DNA of 64,000 nucleotides from Papilionanthe hookeriana x Papilionanthe teres (GCA_022702705.1 CM040439.1:35032930-35096929), one strand, 5' to 3'. Counted from the first letter of the stretch, positions 11,091 to 23,734 are shown. Notes: generated from the letters alone by a model not told the origin. A program made the numbers and translations.

Positions 11091-12823
11091 AGTTTAAAAC
11101 CTGTCAAGCCGGTGCTATCGCTTGCAATTGAAGAACCGCCCTAGGAAGAAAAGATCATAGAAAAGAAGGAGATCGTAGAAGAAGAAAAGACCGAGGCTCC
11201 CAAGGCTAGGCTAGTGATTGCTTATCTTAGGATGGTTGTTTCCGATTCGGGGGAAAAATTCTTCGAACCTCTGACTCTGTATGATTATTTGCTCGCTCCG
11301 GCGGGATCTTATAATGACAAGAGTTATGGCGTTGGCTACGTTTTGACTGTTTCTAACAATTACGTAACTAACGACAACCAATCTAATCCGGATCTCGATT
11401 TCGATACCAATAACAATTCTCAAATCATACACAACCTCGACAATCACGATAACAAAGAAGTCATTCACCAAGAAGGCTACGAATGTTCAACAAGCAATGA
11501 GTCTATTTGTGAATTTCAAGGAACTCCAATCACAATAGAGTTAGAGCTTTCAGATTCCGAAGCGACTCCAGAAGAACTTGTCATGCCGATTCAGAAGGAG
11601 ACACCAGTAAACTCAGTGCCAGATTCAGAAGAAATCACGAAGTCAACTTAAGGAGCGGAAGGGTTCTACCTCCGAGAATGGGTCCAAAAGACGAAGGAAA
11701 GCAGGTGGTTGTTCAGGATGAATCAACCCCCGCAGAAGAATTGCCCATTCGGGAAGAAACTGGAACACATGGTAACAAAGTGGACTATAACGTGCTAGCC
11801 CATCTTAGGAAACTACCGACCAAACTAAGCATCTACAACGCTTTCATCTTATCAAAAGAGATGAGGGAAGCTCTGATCAAGGCCTTACTTGATCCAGAGA
11901 TTTGTTTAGCTCAGATGGCCGGAGATTCCTTAGACGAGGTTTGCTCGTTAAAGGAACAACGAGGTGTTACCTTCACCGACAGTGATCTACTACTTGGGAC
12001 AGCCGATCACAACCGACCATTGTACATTTACGTCACAATCGGAAAGTTTACGCTCTCCAGAGTATTGGTGGATCATGGAGCGTCAATCAACATAATGAAT
12101 CTTCAGCCGCTAGCATACCTGGAAATTGATGCTCGCGAGCTTGAAGCAGACAAGATGCTATTAAGAGGCTTCAATCAAAAAGGAGAAAGAGCTCTTGGAT
12201 CGATAACACTATTAATGAAGACCGGTGAATTAGCAAAGAAAACCGCAAAATTCCACATAATTAACTCTGAGACATCGTTCAACGCACTACTGGGCCGGCC
12301 GTGGATCCATGAAAACCGGATGGTACCATCCTTTCTGCATCAGTGCATAAAATACTACGAAGGAGGAGAACAGTGCATTAAAGGTGATTTGCAACCTTTC
12401 TCCGTACATGAAATTGGAATCCATGAAGATGCAGTTTATTACGCACCTTCAAAGAAAACAATCTTCTCTAGAAACACCGTGCCAAATGAAGTAAAAGAAG
12501 TTCGAGACGATGAAGAACCTGAGGTTCTAGTCCAACAGTCACTCACCACTCCCTTACGGCGAGATGGTGAAGGTTTCTCCAGAACTCGCATCCGAGGTCG
12601 AGGCCGGGGACGAGGTCGTGGAAGAGACACTAGGACAGTTGGACAGAAAAAGCCGGTGATCAACGTTGATTGGGAGAACAGCTCTGAGGAAGAGGAGGAA
12701 ACCAAGAAAGAAGTAGCTAAAATAAACCGAAGAAACCACAATTCAAGATTTCTCTCGAAGATGAAAAGAATGAAACATTCAAATCGATGTACGAGAAGAT
12801 TAACCACTATGTACACTCTATGA
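11091..12823 (+). pseudogene. Protease region of element A with RG-rich tail
   Basis: Continues gag in the same frame past two TAG stops (11088 and 11142). An acidic linker runs to 11651, then after a 1-nt shift comes the frame 11678-12823. The retropepsin-type aspartic protease cuts the polyprotein; its active site here is VLVDHGASINIM (D132-H-G-A), with the partner motif ALLGRPWIH about 80 residues on. Copies B and D have DPGAS, so His is a change in A. After the protease lies an (RG)n tract at about residues 303-315, then an acidic stretch. The shift near 11637 lies where A has CACGAAG and D has ACAGAAG. Confidence 0.8.
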
Positions 12824-13888
12824 CCCTGACCCCGATCCAGTCTAATAAGATCGAGGGTATGGTGGTCAAAGAAATACATAGCAGCGGTGCAAAGCCAATC
12901 AAATTTTACAGTGGCACTTCTTCTTCCAATACTAAAAGCGATGTATAATTTGAAGATGTCACTTCTTCCGAATTAATGGAATTACCTTTTGAGTGGTACT
13001 CTCCCTGTGTTTAAAATTTAATTCAGTGTGGTGCCTTACCTCGACAATGGACAAAAGGTCGATCACAACACTTTGAAAAATTATGGAATAATGCTGGTCG
13101 GCCTCCTAATTCAAAACATGGTCTCGGATTCGGCACAGTAGGTTCAGTTGACGATACGGAATTTTGTTTGGTTGTCACTTGCAAACCTAATGAAGACTGT
13201 TTGGAAACTACATAAGAACTTGAAGATCTGCAAATTGGAGATGCTCCACCAGAATTCTAAGAAGAAATCAAATCTACGATAGATGAATTAATGAAAGTTA
13301 ACTTAGGTACTAGTGAAAAGCCTAGACCAACCTTTGTCAGCTCCTTACTCAATAAAGAAGATTCCGAGGAAGTGATCAAGCTATTAATGGAATTCAAGGA
13401 CTATTTTGCTTGGAGTTACGATGAAATGCTCGGATTAGCTCCGAAGTCGCGGTTCACGGGCTAGGAGTGGATCCTACTTCCGTTCCGGTCGGACAAGCTT
13501 CCAGAAGAATGCGTCTAGAAATTGAACAACAAGTAATAACTGAATTTAAGAAGCTAATCGACGCTAAATTTGTCCGTGAAGAACAATATCCTACTTGGCT
13601 AGCCTAATGTGGTACCGATCGGGAAGAAGAATGGTCGGATCGGAATCGTGAGGATTTCAGAGACTTGAACAAAGCATGTCCGAAGGATGAATTTCCACTA
13701 CCAATCCCAGAGTTAATGATCGACATTGCTTCAACACATGAAATATTTTCATTCATGGATGGATCTTCAGGATACAACCAGATAAAGATGGCACCAGAAG
13801 ACGAAAAGCTCACAGCATTCAGAACACTAATCGGAGTGTATTGCTACACAATAATGCCATTCAGACTAAAGAACGCAGGAGCAACATA
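12824..13888 (+). pseudogene. Pol linker and start of reverse transcriptase of element A, cut by element B
   Basis: A linker with several stops (TAA at 12945 and 13012, where B reads CAA) leads to the RT fingers and palm. Recognisable pieces are RMRLEIEQQV near 13510, FRDLNKACPKDEFPLPIPE at 13655-13710, and SFMDGSSGYNQIKMAPED at 13750-13803 with the first catalytic Asp (FMD). The sequence stops in the NAGATY motif at 13888, exactly where the reverse-oriented LTR of B begins. The rest of RT (with YVDD), RNase H and integrase of A is not in the window. Several frameshifts are present. Confidence 0.8.
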
Positions 13889-13921
13889 CTGTCGGCATAT
13901 TTTTAGGTTTTAAATTTGGTT

Positions 13922-13948
13922 TATATATATATATATATATATATATAA
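13922..13948. repeat. (TA)n microsatellite in the B LTR
   Basis: Pure TA run replacing part of the U5 end that is non-repetitive in A and D. Confidence 0.9.
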
Positions 13949-15377
13949 TTTAGAAAGTAGCATTTGATTTTGAAAATAATTTTGAATTTGAAAATTTTAA
14001 GATATGAAATCAAGCCGATCTCACATCCCAAATAGTTTATATAAATGGGTGCCACATCACATGCTGTGTATCTATCCCGAAGAATAGACACACTACTTGA
14101 TGATGGGGCTCGATTAGATAAACTAGAAGATTTGTGACATTCGTTCGGTCCGTGAACCAATTTTATAAGCCGACAAGTTCCCCTGCTTAATACAAAGAAA
14201 TTAAGCGAGGGTTTATATTACTCGGGTTCTTAAAATTCCCTATAAGGGCAAGCCCTATAGTTAATTACATCTTAAATGACGGGAATCACTTAAGAAAACT
14301 CTCGATAATAATCAATAATTCTGCTCTCAAGAATCTCAAAGTTTAAGTTTTCAAGGGATTGAATTTTATAATTTCAATAGGGAATGGATCAAGTTTGGAA
14401 CATTTTGTTTTGGGAATTCAAAGGAAGAAAGGTAGGAGAAATTACAGATTCGAAGCGAACTTCGGTAATTTCCCGACTATCCTATTATTTGGCTTGAATT
14501 TAGGAAAGTCCTAATGTTTATTTAATGTTTTGATCTTGCTAATTTTAATTAATTAGGACTTATATTCGTATGACATGATCATACAAATAGCCTCGAAGAT
14601 GTGAGGGTTTACGTCGTATCGAACGACTACCTCGGAGTCCTAAGATCGGTTAAGGCTTAATTTGCAATGCAAATGCCTAACAAAAGGTTGAGGATTTATG
14701 TTGCACTAGGCAGACTACCTCGAGTTTCTATGGTTTGGTTATTTAATTCTAAGAAATTTTTGTTGAAGTAGACTCAGGTTTTGCTGACGACGATGGCCGT
14801 GCTGCCCACCATGCTCCGAGCTCTTTGTTGTTGCAGAGGTTTAGTTTTAGAAGATTGTAATCAAAAGAGAAGAGATGAGTTTGGTTTTAGAAATCTTAAA
14901 GTCCAAGTGTTTTTTTTAGTGGTTTAATTAAAACAAATCTTAAAGTTGATTATAACAACACCGATTAAGATCCCACGGTTCCATCCTTCCGGCATCGTTA
15001 TTTTTATCGGATTCACTTAGTCCAGATGAATTTGCTAAACTCAACTAAATGAGTTCCACACTTTCATTTAGACCGTGGGAAATCCCGTTAGCAACACGTA
15101 GGTTACATCATCCAAGGTATTCGCGATCATCCGACATGACGTTTTAATTTAGTTGTAATTGTAGTTTTGTGTTCTGTTTGTGATTAAATTTTAAGTTGTT
15201 TTTTATTTTGAAATGTTGTGACGGTGAATTTTATCTTGTAATGACTTTTAATTTAGTTTTGGTTTCAGTTTTAGGGACTATCCTAAAGGTGTGGGTTTTC
15301 ATGCAACAGTTGTTTATCATACAAGAAAAGTAAGGTGCATTTGCAATAAAGTAAATTGCAATAAAACAAAAGCGTAC

Positions 15378-15403
15378 CTGGAGGGTCTTCTCGTCATCCC
15401 AAG
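15378..15403 (-). other. 26-nt micro-exon-like block, copy in B LTR
   Basis: Minus-strand copy of the block at 6238-6263 with one visible base change (GACGAGAAG for GACGGGAAG), and the same GTGCAG and GTACGC borders. Length is exactly 26 nt. Confidence 0.45.
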
Positions 15404-18400
15404 CTGCACTTAAACACAATTTAGGATATTTAATCATTTAAAGCAAGTTCCTAGGTAAAGCTAAGGGAAGGGTTATGGTTTTCTACCAAGGTCCTACTCT
15501 TATAGCTAGTCATCTGCTATGACGTCTAGGTTCTTGTGTTTTGGTTTGAGGATGATTTTCTTCATCAAAGAACAATTAAGTTCAATTGTTCTTATAAACA
15601 TCCTATCATATTGAGGAAGTGCTTAAGACGAATCTTAAACATCTTTTCAATACCTCTGTGGATTGTTTTAAGTCCAAGAGAATTTAATTATACAAAATGA
15701 ATTAATCATCGAGGAGTTCAAGTTTTGTTATCTTGCTCAGTGAACTCAAGTTTAATTAGGAATTAAAACGACTCAAGTTGATTTAATACGTTTTAATTTA
15801 ATTTAATTTAATTTAGTTTAATATATTTTAATTTAATTTAATTTAAATTTTTAATTTTAATTTAATATTTTATATATTTATATTTTTTTATATTTTAAAG
15901 ATGATTTAATTTAATTGTTAAAGTATTAATTTAATTGAAATTTTGGAAGGATTGAATTTAAATGTTTTAATCTTTAATTTAATTTAATGATTAAGTCTTT
16001 TAACATTTTAAATCTTGAATTTGGATTATCATTTTAATTAGGAATTAAATGTTATTGAGGTGATTAATTTAGGGATTTTTTAAATTAAAGAATAAATCTC
16101 TTCCTAATAATATCCTTATTTTAATAATTCCAATTTTTTTATTATTCTTTCAAGTTTAATCAATTATTTTATTAAGGTTTATTTTAATTATTTTCAAATT
16201 TTTAGGTAGGTTTCCACCCTTTAACTACCTAAGTTTCAAACATCCAAAATCAACTTAGTATCAAATATTTTACCCACCCTTTTAATTAAACCTAAAATTT
16301 TTAATTATAGGTTAAAATTTTAATTACCATTTTGCCTTTAAACTTACTAATTTCATAACTCACTAAATTGAGCTTAAATGAATTTGAAATTTATATTTGA
16401 CTTCACTCATATATCAATCAAGACATTAGAGGAGAAAATGTGATTTTTCTATATTTAATTTATTTATGTAATTATTTTTGGTGGAAAATAGGGATTTTCA
16501 AGGAAAATTTAATAATATGATCAAGAGAAAGTTTCTGTCCTTAAGAAAATTATGGAACATTCCTAATGAGCAGAGGACCACTTGGACCAATTTTGGTGAT
16601 TTTTTGAATTATATTATTTTTATTATAATTATTTTGAGTTTTGGAGTATTAATTAATTTAAAAATAAAATAAAGATTGAAAAATGAATTTTATATTTTTA
16701 AAAAATCTCTCTGATATCAAGGAAACTAGAGAACCAATTTTTATATTTTTTTGATTTTTCTTTGATTTATTAGAATTATTTTAGTGGAAATGCTAGAAAA
16801 TACATTTTTTTTATTTTTAAATTACCTTAGGACTTTAAAATTTGATATCTCATCATAGAGACTTAAGAAAAATATGGGGTTTGTTCCTAAATGATTAAAA
16901 TTCAAAATGTGACATTTTGGTGAATTTTATTATTTTTGTGATTTTTATTATTTTTTAATTATTAAAATATTAAAATAATGCAAAAAATCAACTTTTTTGG
17001 AAAATTGTAATTTTAATTTTTTTAAATTCTCCTGATCTCAGAGAGGCTCCTAAACCAATTTGGTGATTTTTTGAAAAGTATTTTGAAAGTTATGAATTTT
17101 TGAAGTTTAAGTTTGGCTAAATGGCTTAATCAACCCATTTGATAGGGCTAACCAAGTCCAATTGACTTCAAACTTTTATGGTGGGTTCCTCTGATCCTAA
17201 AGGTTAGTGAAGAATTGATTTCAAGTCAATTTGATGTATGATTAGCTCTAATTAATTAAAGTTCCATTTTGGGTGTTTAAGCCGATTAGGGTTATTCCGA
17301 GTGAGTTAACTCGAAACCTATTTTCCACTAGGATCCTCTAGTCGTAAGAAACCTCTCCAAATTTTTCTAGAATTTATTTCACAATATGCTAATTATTGGA
17401 ATTAAAATACTCGAATAATGACTACAGAATTGAAAAATCGATAACTCTTCGTAGGGATGGCCTCGACTTTGGAAAATTCGGGGAATGTCCCCGAATTCGA
17501 GAGGCTTGAAAAGCCTTATGGTCTCATGTCATGGTGAATTGCATACATGCATGGAGAATTGAAAATGTGCAGAGAGTAAATAAATCATTAAAAATCAAAT
17601 ATTCAATGAAATTAAATGATTTCTTTTCCACATTATTCCCCTCTGTTCACTGACCAAGGGGGTATTTTTATTTTATTTGTATGATTTTTCTACACAAAGT
17701 TATGGATTTTTGAAGTTCTATGTATTTAATAAATAAGAAAAATCCTATTTTCCTACTTAAGTGACGCGGCGCCAGCTCAACCTCGGCAGCTCCAAATGCA
17801 CACGCGTCGTCTCCTGATTCGGCGCCTCCATCCGACTCAGCGCTCCAGGGACCCGCGGTTCACGTACCATCGCACTGTCAAGCTCTATCCAGATCGTCCG
17901 CTCGATACACGCTCGATCCGATGGCTCCCGGTCATCGTCTACGGCCAGTGTGCACCCGTGATCGTCAACCTTCTAACCCTAATTTCTCACTCGATTCTCA
18001 ACGAATTTTTGTGTTCTTATGCTCTATGGATTCGTCTTGAAGATATGAACACATCCATACGGTAAACATGCACTGAAATTGATTCAAATTAAATGGAGAA
18101 TCTCTGTAAGCTCAGCAAGAAGAGTGAGTCCATACCTTTGCTCAGAGAAGTGAAGCTTCGATCTGAGAGTTGTGTCACCTTCGATTGGGTGCAAGCAAGC
18201 TCCAGATGAAGTCCCTTGGCCTGGTGAATTGTCCGGGTATGATTTCGACCACGGCCGATTACAAAGCTTGGAGTCCGAAACAGATGGGTGGCTCGGAGAA
18301 GGGGCTTTGCTTGGTAAACTTCTTCTCTTGGTACTGGTGAAGGTGTAGGACCAATCGATTTGGGGATTGGCTCAGCTGTGGAGAAGTGTCTGGTTTTGGG

Positions 18401-18557
18401 CTTGGATTTCGACTCTAAAATTGAGCTCGCGAGAGGAAATGGGTGGGGGATTTCGGTGGGGATCAAGTTCTCCATGTGTGGGGAGTAGTCTGGAATGATT
18501 TTGGCAGAGTTTCCTTAAGGTTGGTTCAGCACACCTTCCATGGCCGAGAGAGGTGGT

Positions 18558-18566
18558 GTTTAAATA
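18558..18566 (-). promoter_or_regulatory. TATA-like box of the B LTR
   Basis: Minus strand reads TATTTAAAC in the same CTCC...ACCACC context as in A and D. Confidence 0.6.
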
Positions 18567-20927
18567 GGAGAGGCTGGAGGGCTTCCCAGGGGGAGTTAGG
18601 GACTGGGATCAGCTGCTCTTGGCAAGGGAAGAATAGCTGCAATGGCCACTGGCATGGGGCAACTCAGCAAGGGAGAATTTCAATGTTGGCTCACATGTGA
18701 GCTTTCGGCCATGGTGTTTTCCGGCGGCCTGGTGGCTGGCCGGCCAGGCACTGGTCACCATCTTGACCAGTGGGGTCAGGGCTTGATGTTTTTGAAGTCA
18801 ATTGGTGGCTGCCATGTGTAAAGGGTTTGAATCAAAGTGGAATGGGGTAAGGGTGAATTTTGGCTCAAATTGGTCAAATGCATGGATTGGGCTAGGTGCA
18901 CCTTCCCATGGCTAGTTTGGGTTGAAGATAAAGTGGTTTAAGTCGGCATAATTAGTGGGGAAGGGTCACCATCCAAGTACAATTAAGTTTAAGCAAGGTT
19001 TAGTGGAGTCATGGAAGTGGCTAATCCCCTTAAGGGAATGTGGAAAGGGCCTCCTCCACTTGCCATCTTGGGTATGGTGAGGTGGAAAGTAGATCTCATG
19101 GCTCTCATGTGGCTCATGCATGGCTTCATGGCTCATCTTTGGCTTGGGAAAAGTTTAGTCAACTTTCATGAGGAAGGGTGTTGGAATTTTTGATGGATTT
19201 AAGGAGAATTGTCATAAGGCTTAATTTGGATTTATTTGGTGATAGATTTTAGAACTTAGGAACTGTTTTAAATCAAAGGGATGATGAGAGAAATTTCATG
19301 TGGGCTTTGTCATAGACTTTGGGCTTTTGAATTTGTCTTGGATGGGCTTTTTTAGAAAGGTTTAAGGAAGTGGGCCTTGGGCTTTATGGATGGGAATTTC
19401 TGTAGAAGGTTGGGCCAAATAATTATTGGGTTTGCTTCAGGGATGTGTCATGAGTAATTTGAAACAAATTTGAGATGGTTTGGGGTTGAATTGAGTTGAA
19501 TTTGGGCTTTTTGGTAAAGTGGCCAATGGTAGGCCAAATTGGGTTAACTTGGGCTAATGTTGAGCTAATGTTAAAATTCGTATAAAATTAATGTTGAGAA
19601 ATTTTTGTAGGGCTGTTTCAAAGAGGTTTCAACTTTTGTTGGGGTTGGATTTTGGGGTTTGGGCCTATTTGGGTTAAGTTTGGGTTTAGGTCAAAATTGA
19701 GCTTTTTGGTTTTGGGTTGAATTTCAGTGGGGTTTGGGTCCAAATTTTGGGCAAATTATGTTAGTATTTTGTTTTTGGGGATGTTAGGGAAGGTTTAGAA
19801 AATATTTGGGGTTAATTGGAGTTGAATTCGGTTAGTTTGGGCTAAGTTTGGGTCATGGGTCCAAATTAGGCTTTAAGGTCAAAAGTGAAATTGGATTCAA
19901 ATGTCAATCAAATTGGACTTGGATTTGGTCTAAATTGATATTGTGGATGTTAAATTGAAGTTTAGAATTGAATTGGACCAGAATTTGAGTCAATTGGGTA
20001 GGTTTGGTTTGACATTGGGTTCACTTTGGGTTAAAATGGGTCAAATTGGGGATTTTGACAAAAGTGGGGTAAATTGACAAAATTGGCCCATGGTGTAATT
20101 GGACAAAATGAAATGTGGAATAATTGGGATTTTCTGGAATTTTTTGGTAATTTTCTGAATTTTTGGATTTTTTAGCTAAGAGGGGCATTTTGGGTATTTG
20201 AAGGGTATTGGGGGGTATTTTTGGAATTTTTGGTATTTTTGGCTATGGATGATCAATTTGAGTGGAGGGAAATGTTTAGGAATGATTTAGGGGAATTTTG
20301 GGTAATTTAGGTGATTTTGCAAATTTTGGGTAGTTTCAAGGGCATTTGGTAGGTTTGGTGGGTCTGGGGTCCCGGGGGTCAAAAATTGAAAATTTAGAAA
20401 ATTTAAGATTGGGTAAATGTAAGTGGAATGAAATCATTTTGGTTGAGCCATGAAGTCATATCAAGCCCACATGAGCCATGAAGGGACTCATTTGAGGCAT
20501 TCATTATGTTGTTCCTAACCTGCTTGCGAGGGCTTAGGGGTTAAGGACCATCCATGTGAATCACCTTCATGAGTCGGGAGGTCAAGTTGGGTATGGGTGT
20601 GGTTTTAGGAGGTGTGTGAAAGTGTAGTGTATAAGTGTAGTGTGTGTGTAAGTCGGCCCTCACCGGACCAGGGCCGCCTGGGGCGATCCTAAGGCCAAAG
20701 AGTCCTATAGGAACTCATCCTTTAAACTTCCACATTTAATTTCAACCCTCTAGGTGATTAGGGGTCTACAATCAAGTTTGTGGAGTTTGTAGAGAGTTTA
20801 AGAAGTGGTTTGAAATTCTAAAGGGTGGGTTCCACTTCTAGTTCTCTAAGATAGTCAAAGGAAAAGCATAAGGCTAGATCCTAAGTAGTAAAAGAGAGAG
20901 AAGACCTCATCGAAAATGAGGTCAACA

Positions 20928-20943
20928 AATGGACCCCCAATAG
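20928..20943 (-). promoter_or_regulatory. Polypurine tract region of element B
   Basis: Directly upstream of the 3' LTR start, the minus strand reads CTATTGGGGGTCCATT then TGTTGACC. The ATTGGGGG core is the likely plus-strand primer. It is less purely purine than usual. Confidence 0.6.
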
Positions 20944-20972
20944 GTGTGGTGTGCTATCCAAGCATACCACAC
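20944..20972 (-). other. Hairpin next to the PPT
   Basis: GTGTGGTGTGCT (20944-20955), loop ATCCA, then AGCATACCACAC (20961-20972). All 12 positions pair, one as G-T. It lies 17 nt from the LTR border in the 3' UTR. Could guide RNA 3' processing or priming; function unknown. Confidence 0.7.
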
Positions 20973-21330
20973 GTATTTGCGTTGACCGAAGCGATCAACA
21001 AAATCAACACAAAAGTCCATGTGACAAACTTAGGACAGAGTAGAAGAATTTCCGCTGAGGAGTGTCAAGTATATCTCTGAGACTGGAGATTCCTGAACTC
21101 TCGCTGGGGAAAGGAAAAGGAGGTGAATTCCAAATTCTCATGATCTGGGGGAATTTCGATTTAGATTTCATTTTGTTTCAGTTTAAGTTTTGATGTGTGA
21201 GCTCAGATTTTAGTTTGAGTTTCAATTTAGATTGAAGTTTGTTAAAATTAATTTGAAGGGATTTGAACTTGAAATGAAAATTGGAATTTTGTGGTTGTAG
21301 ATGTAACATCTTCAACCTCAAAAGAAAATT

Positions 21331-22253
21331 GAATTGATTGGATTGAACCATTACAATGAGGAGAGATCTTAGAGTAATGCGGTATTAGATCTAAAATCTT
21401 TAACCTCAAGAGTTTGATTTTGATGTATTTCATCGCAATAGGGAAAGAACCTAAAGCAATGCAGTATCGGATGTAAAATCCTCAACCCCAAGAATTTGAT
21501 TTTGATGTATTTCATTGCGATAGGGAAAGAACCTAAAGCAATGCGGTATCGGATATAAAATCCTCGGCCCCAAGAATTTGATTTTGATGTATTTCATTGC
21601 GATAGGGAAAGAACCTAAAGCGATGCGGTATCGGATATAAAATCCTCGACCCCAAAAATTTGATTTTGATGTATTTCATTGCGATAGGGAAAGAACCTAA
21701 AGCAATGCGAGTATCGAATAGAAAATCCTCGACCCCAAAAATTTGATTTTGATGTATTTCATTGCGATAGGGAAAGAACCTAAAGCAATGCGGTATCGAA
21801 TATAAAATCCTCGACCCCAAGAATTTGATTTTGATGTATTTCATTGCGATAGGGTAAGAACTTAAAGCGATGCGAGTATCGAATATAAAATCCTCGACCC
21901 CAAAAATTTGATATTGATGTATTTCATTGCGATAGGGAAAGAACCTAAAGCATTGTAGTATCGGATATAAAATCCTCGACCCCAAAAATTTGATTTTGAT
22001 GTATTTCATTGCGATAGGGAAAGAACCAAAGCGATGCGAGTATCGGATATAAAATCCTCGACCCCAAGAATTTGATTTTGATGTTTTTCATTGCGATTGG
22101 GAAAGAATCCTAAAGCGATGCGGTATCGGATATAAAATCCTCAACCCCAAGAATTTGATTTTGATGCATTTCATTGCGATAGGGAAAGAACCTAAAGCAA
22201 TGCAGTATCGGATGTAAAATCCTCAATCCCAAAAATTTGATTTTGATGTAATT
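21331..22253 (-). repeat. 82-bp tandem array in the 3' UTR of element B
   Basis: The block beginning TTTGATTTTGATGTATTTCA recurs at 21413, 21495, 21577, 21659, 21742, 21824, 21907, 21989, 22071, 22154 and 22236, a spacing of 82 or 83 bp, giving ten good units plus a partial one. A diverged unit precedes it (21331-21412). It lies between integrase and PPT, the place where Tat/Ogre elements are known to carry variable tandem repeats that can seed satellites. Open frames through it are by-products of the repeat. Confidence 0.9.
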
Positions 22254-22374
22254 GATTTTGCAAAGATTTGTAGTGTTGATTTGAAAAGTGTGGAATTTTA
22301 GTGTTTCGAGGATTTCATGAAAGTTGTAAAAGATTTTTGTGGAAAGAAACAGATTAAGAGGGAATACGTAGATG

Positions 22375-23669
22375 CTACATATCCCACTCAAAAGAGTTGA
22401 TCGAAAGTTGCTTTGGTTTGGATTGGATACGATTCCTCGCCATCGAATCCGAATTGAAAACCTCGTGGCTCCGTGTCGATGGAATCGACCGCTTCCATCC
22501 CGGACGAGGAGAGAGTAGAACCGATTGGATTTCAGATTTGGAAGGTTGAGTTTGAATCTGATTGAGATTTGATTTGAGATCTGGAAGGTTGAATTGGAAT
22601 TTGATTGAGATTTGATTTGAGATCTGGAAGGTTAAATTTGAATTTGATTGAGATTTGACCTGTCTGTCATGGGCTTGAACCATCTTAGCTTGGTATAGTT
22701 CTAAATTCTGTTGCGCTGCATGTCTTTTCCCTTCCAGGCTTTCTAACTCCTCTAGTCGTAATTTGGCATTCTCTTCTGTCGTGATTTTGTTTGCAACTGC
22801 AATTCTGAGTGAAGGAAGGCCTGGACCTCTAAGGGTAACATCTGCCTCGGACCCATACACCAAAGCGTAAGGTGTAGCTTGAGTAGGAGTTACGAAGGTT
22901 GTCCGGTAGGCCCATAAGGCTTCTAATAACTTCTCGTGCCAATTTCTCTTATTATAGTCCAAATTTTTCTTTAAAATTTGAACGAGAGTTTTATTAAAAG
23001 CCTCAGCCAGGCCGTTTGCTCTTGGATAGTAAATTGTTGAATACCGCCAGTCTATTCCGTGTCTCCTGACAAAATTATTGATTTGCGTGCTTCTGAATGC
23101 TGACCCATTATCTGAGATCATCCTGCGTGGCACTCCGAAACGGTAGACAACTTGGTTCTTGAAAAACTGTAGCACGTGGTGTGCTTTCACTACTACGAGT
23201 GGAACTGCCTGCGCACTTGGAAAAGTAATCTCTAGCCGCAAGAATTAAGCGATGTCCTTTTGAAGATGGTGGTTCTATTGGACCCACTATATCTGTGCCC
23301 CAACATTCAAATGGCCACGACGCAATTGTCGGAACATTTGGAGGTTGGTGTAGAACCACTCCGTGCACTTGACATTGGTGACAGCTCTTGGCAATTTTCA
23401 TGCAGTCGGTCATCATCGAGGGCCAGTAGTACCCTAGTCTTTTAATTTTCATTTTCATCTTCGGACCCGGTGGTGAGCGCCACGGAGTCTGAATGAACCT
23501 CTTTAACGATTTCATGGGCCTCGGACCCGCTTAGGCACCTTAGCCGCATTTGATCGAAAGACCTTACGTACAATGTGTTGTTTATTAATGCGTAGGACGG
23601 AGTTCTTTTCTTGATACGATGGGCTAACGACCTATCGTCACGGTAGTTTTCTGTTTGCGGGTAGTACAT
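22375..23669 (-). pseudogene. Integrase of element B
   Basis: Inserts the DNA copy into the genome. On the minus strand, 23669-23442 has the zinc-binding N-terminal part (ALINNTLYVRSFD, then EVHS), and 23515-23108 continues with GYYWPSMMTDC and CHQCQ. The catalytic core has D in WGTDIVGP (23291-23293), D in ISDNGSAF (23110-23112) and E in GLAEAFNK (23002-23004); the last two are 35 residues apart, the DDE spacing. YRTTFVTPTQATPYALVYG follows, then a Gln/Lys-rich tail. The frame changes twice (about 23460 and 23215), so it is broken, but all three catalytic residues are intact. Confidence 0.88.
22535..22663 (-). repeat. 43-bp x3 repeat in the integrase tail
   Basis: Three copies start at 22535, 22578 and 22621, each GATCTGGAAGGTTGAATT-like. 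The unit is not a multiple of three, yet the long frame stays open through all copies, giving the low-complexity SNSNLTFQISNQISIKFQFN type tail. Confidence 0.8.
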
Positions 23670-23734
23670 TAATGGTTGTCACCGATCTTCTTTGTTTTTA
23701 CGTCACTTCTTCGTGACTAATTCTTTTTCTTTTT

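Larger units (their letters stand above)
13889..20927 (-). repeat. 3' LTR of element B (7,039 bp, reversed)
   Basis: On the plus strand it starts TGTCGGCA and ends GGTCAACA, the reverse complement of the A LTR ends. It carries the TATA box (18558-18566), donor-like site (18134-18136), GC island (about 17765-17950), A/T tract (15780-16200) and micro-exon block (15378-15403) in the expected order. It has a (TA)n expansion near its end that other copies lack. Confidence 0.9.

Noticed and set aside
12439..12879. 146-codon minus-strand frame opposite the protease
   Set aside because: Shadow of the coding strand; the RG tract gives an RPRPRP run in reverse.
21533..22009. 158-codon repetitive open frame
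   Set aside because: By-product of the 82-bp tandem array, since three units give a multiple of three; not a protein gene.
21331..22253. CRISPR-like appearance of regular repeats
   Set aside because: Units are head-to-tail with no unique spacers and lie inside a plant retrotransposon 3' UTR.
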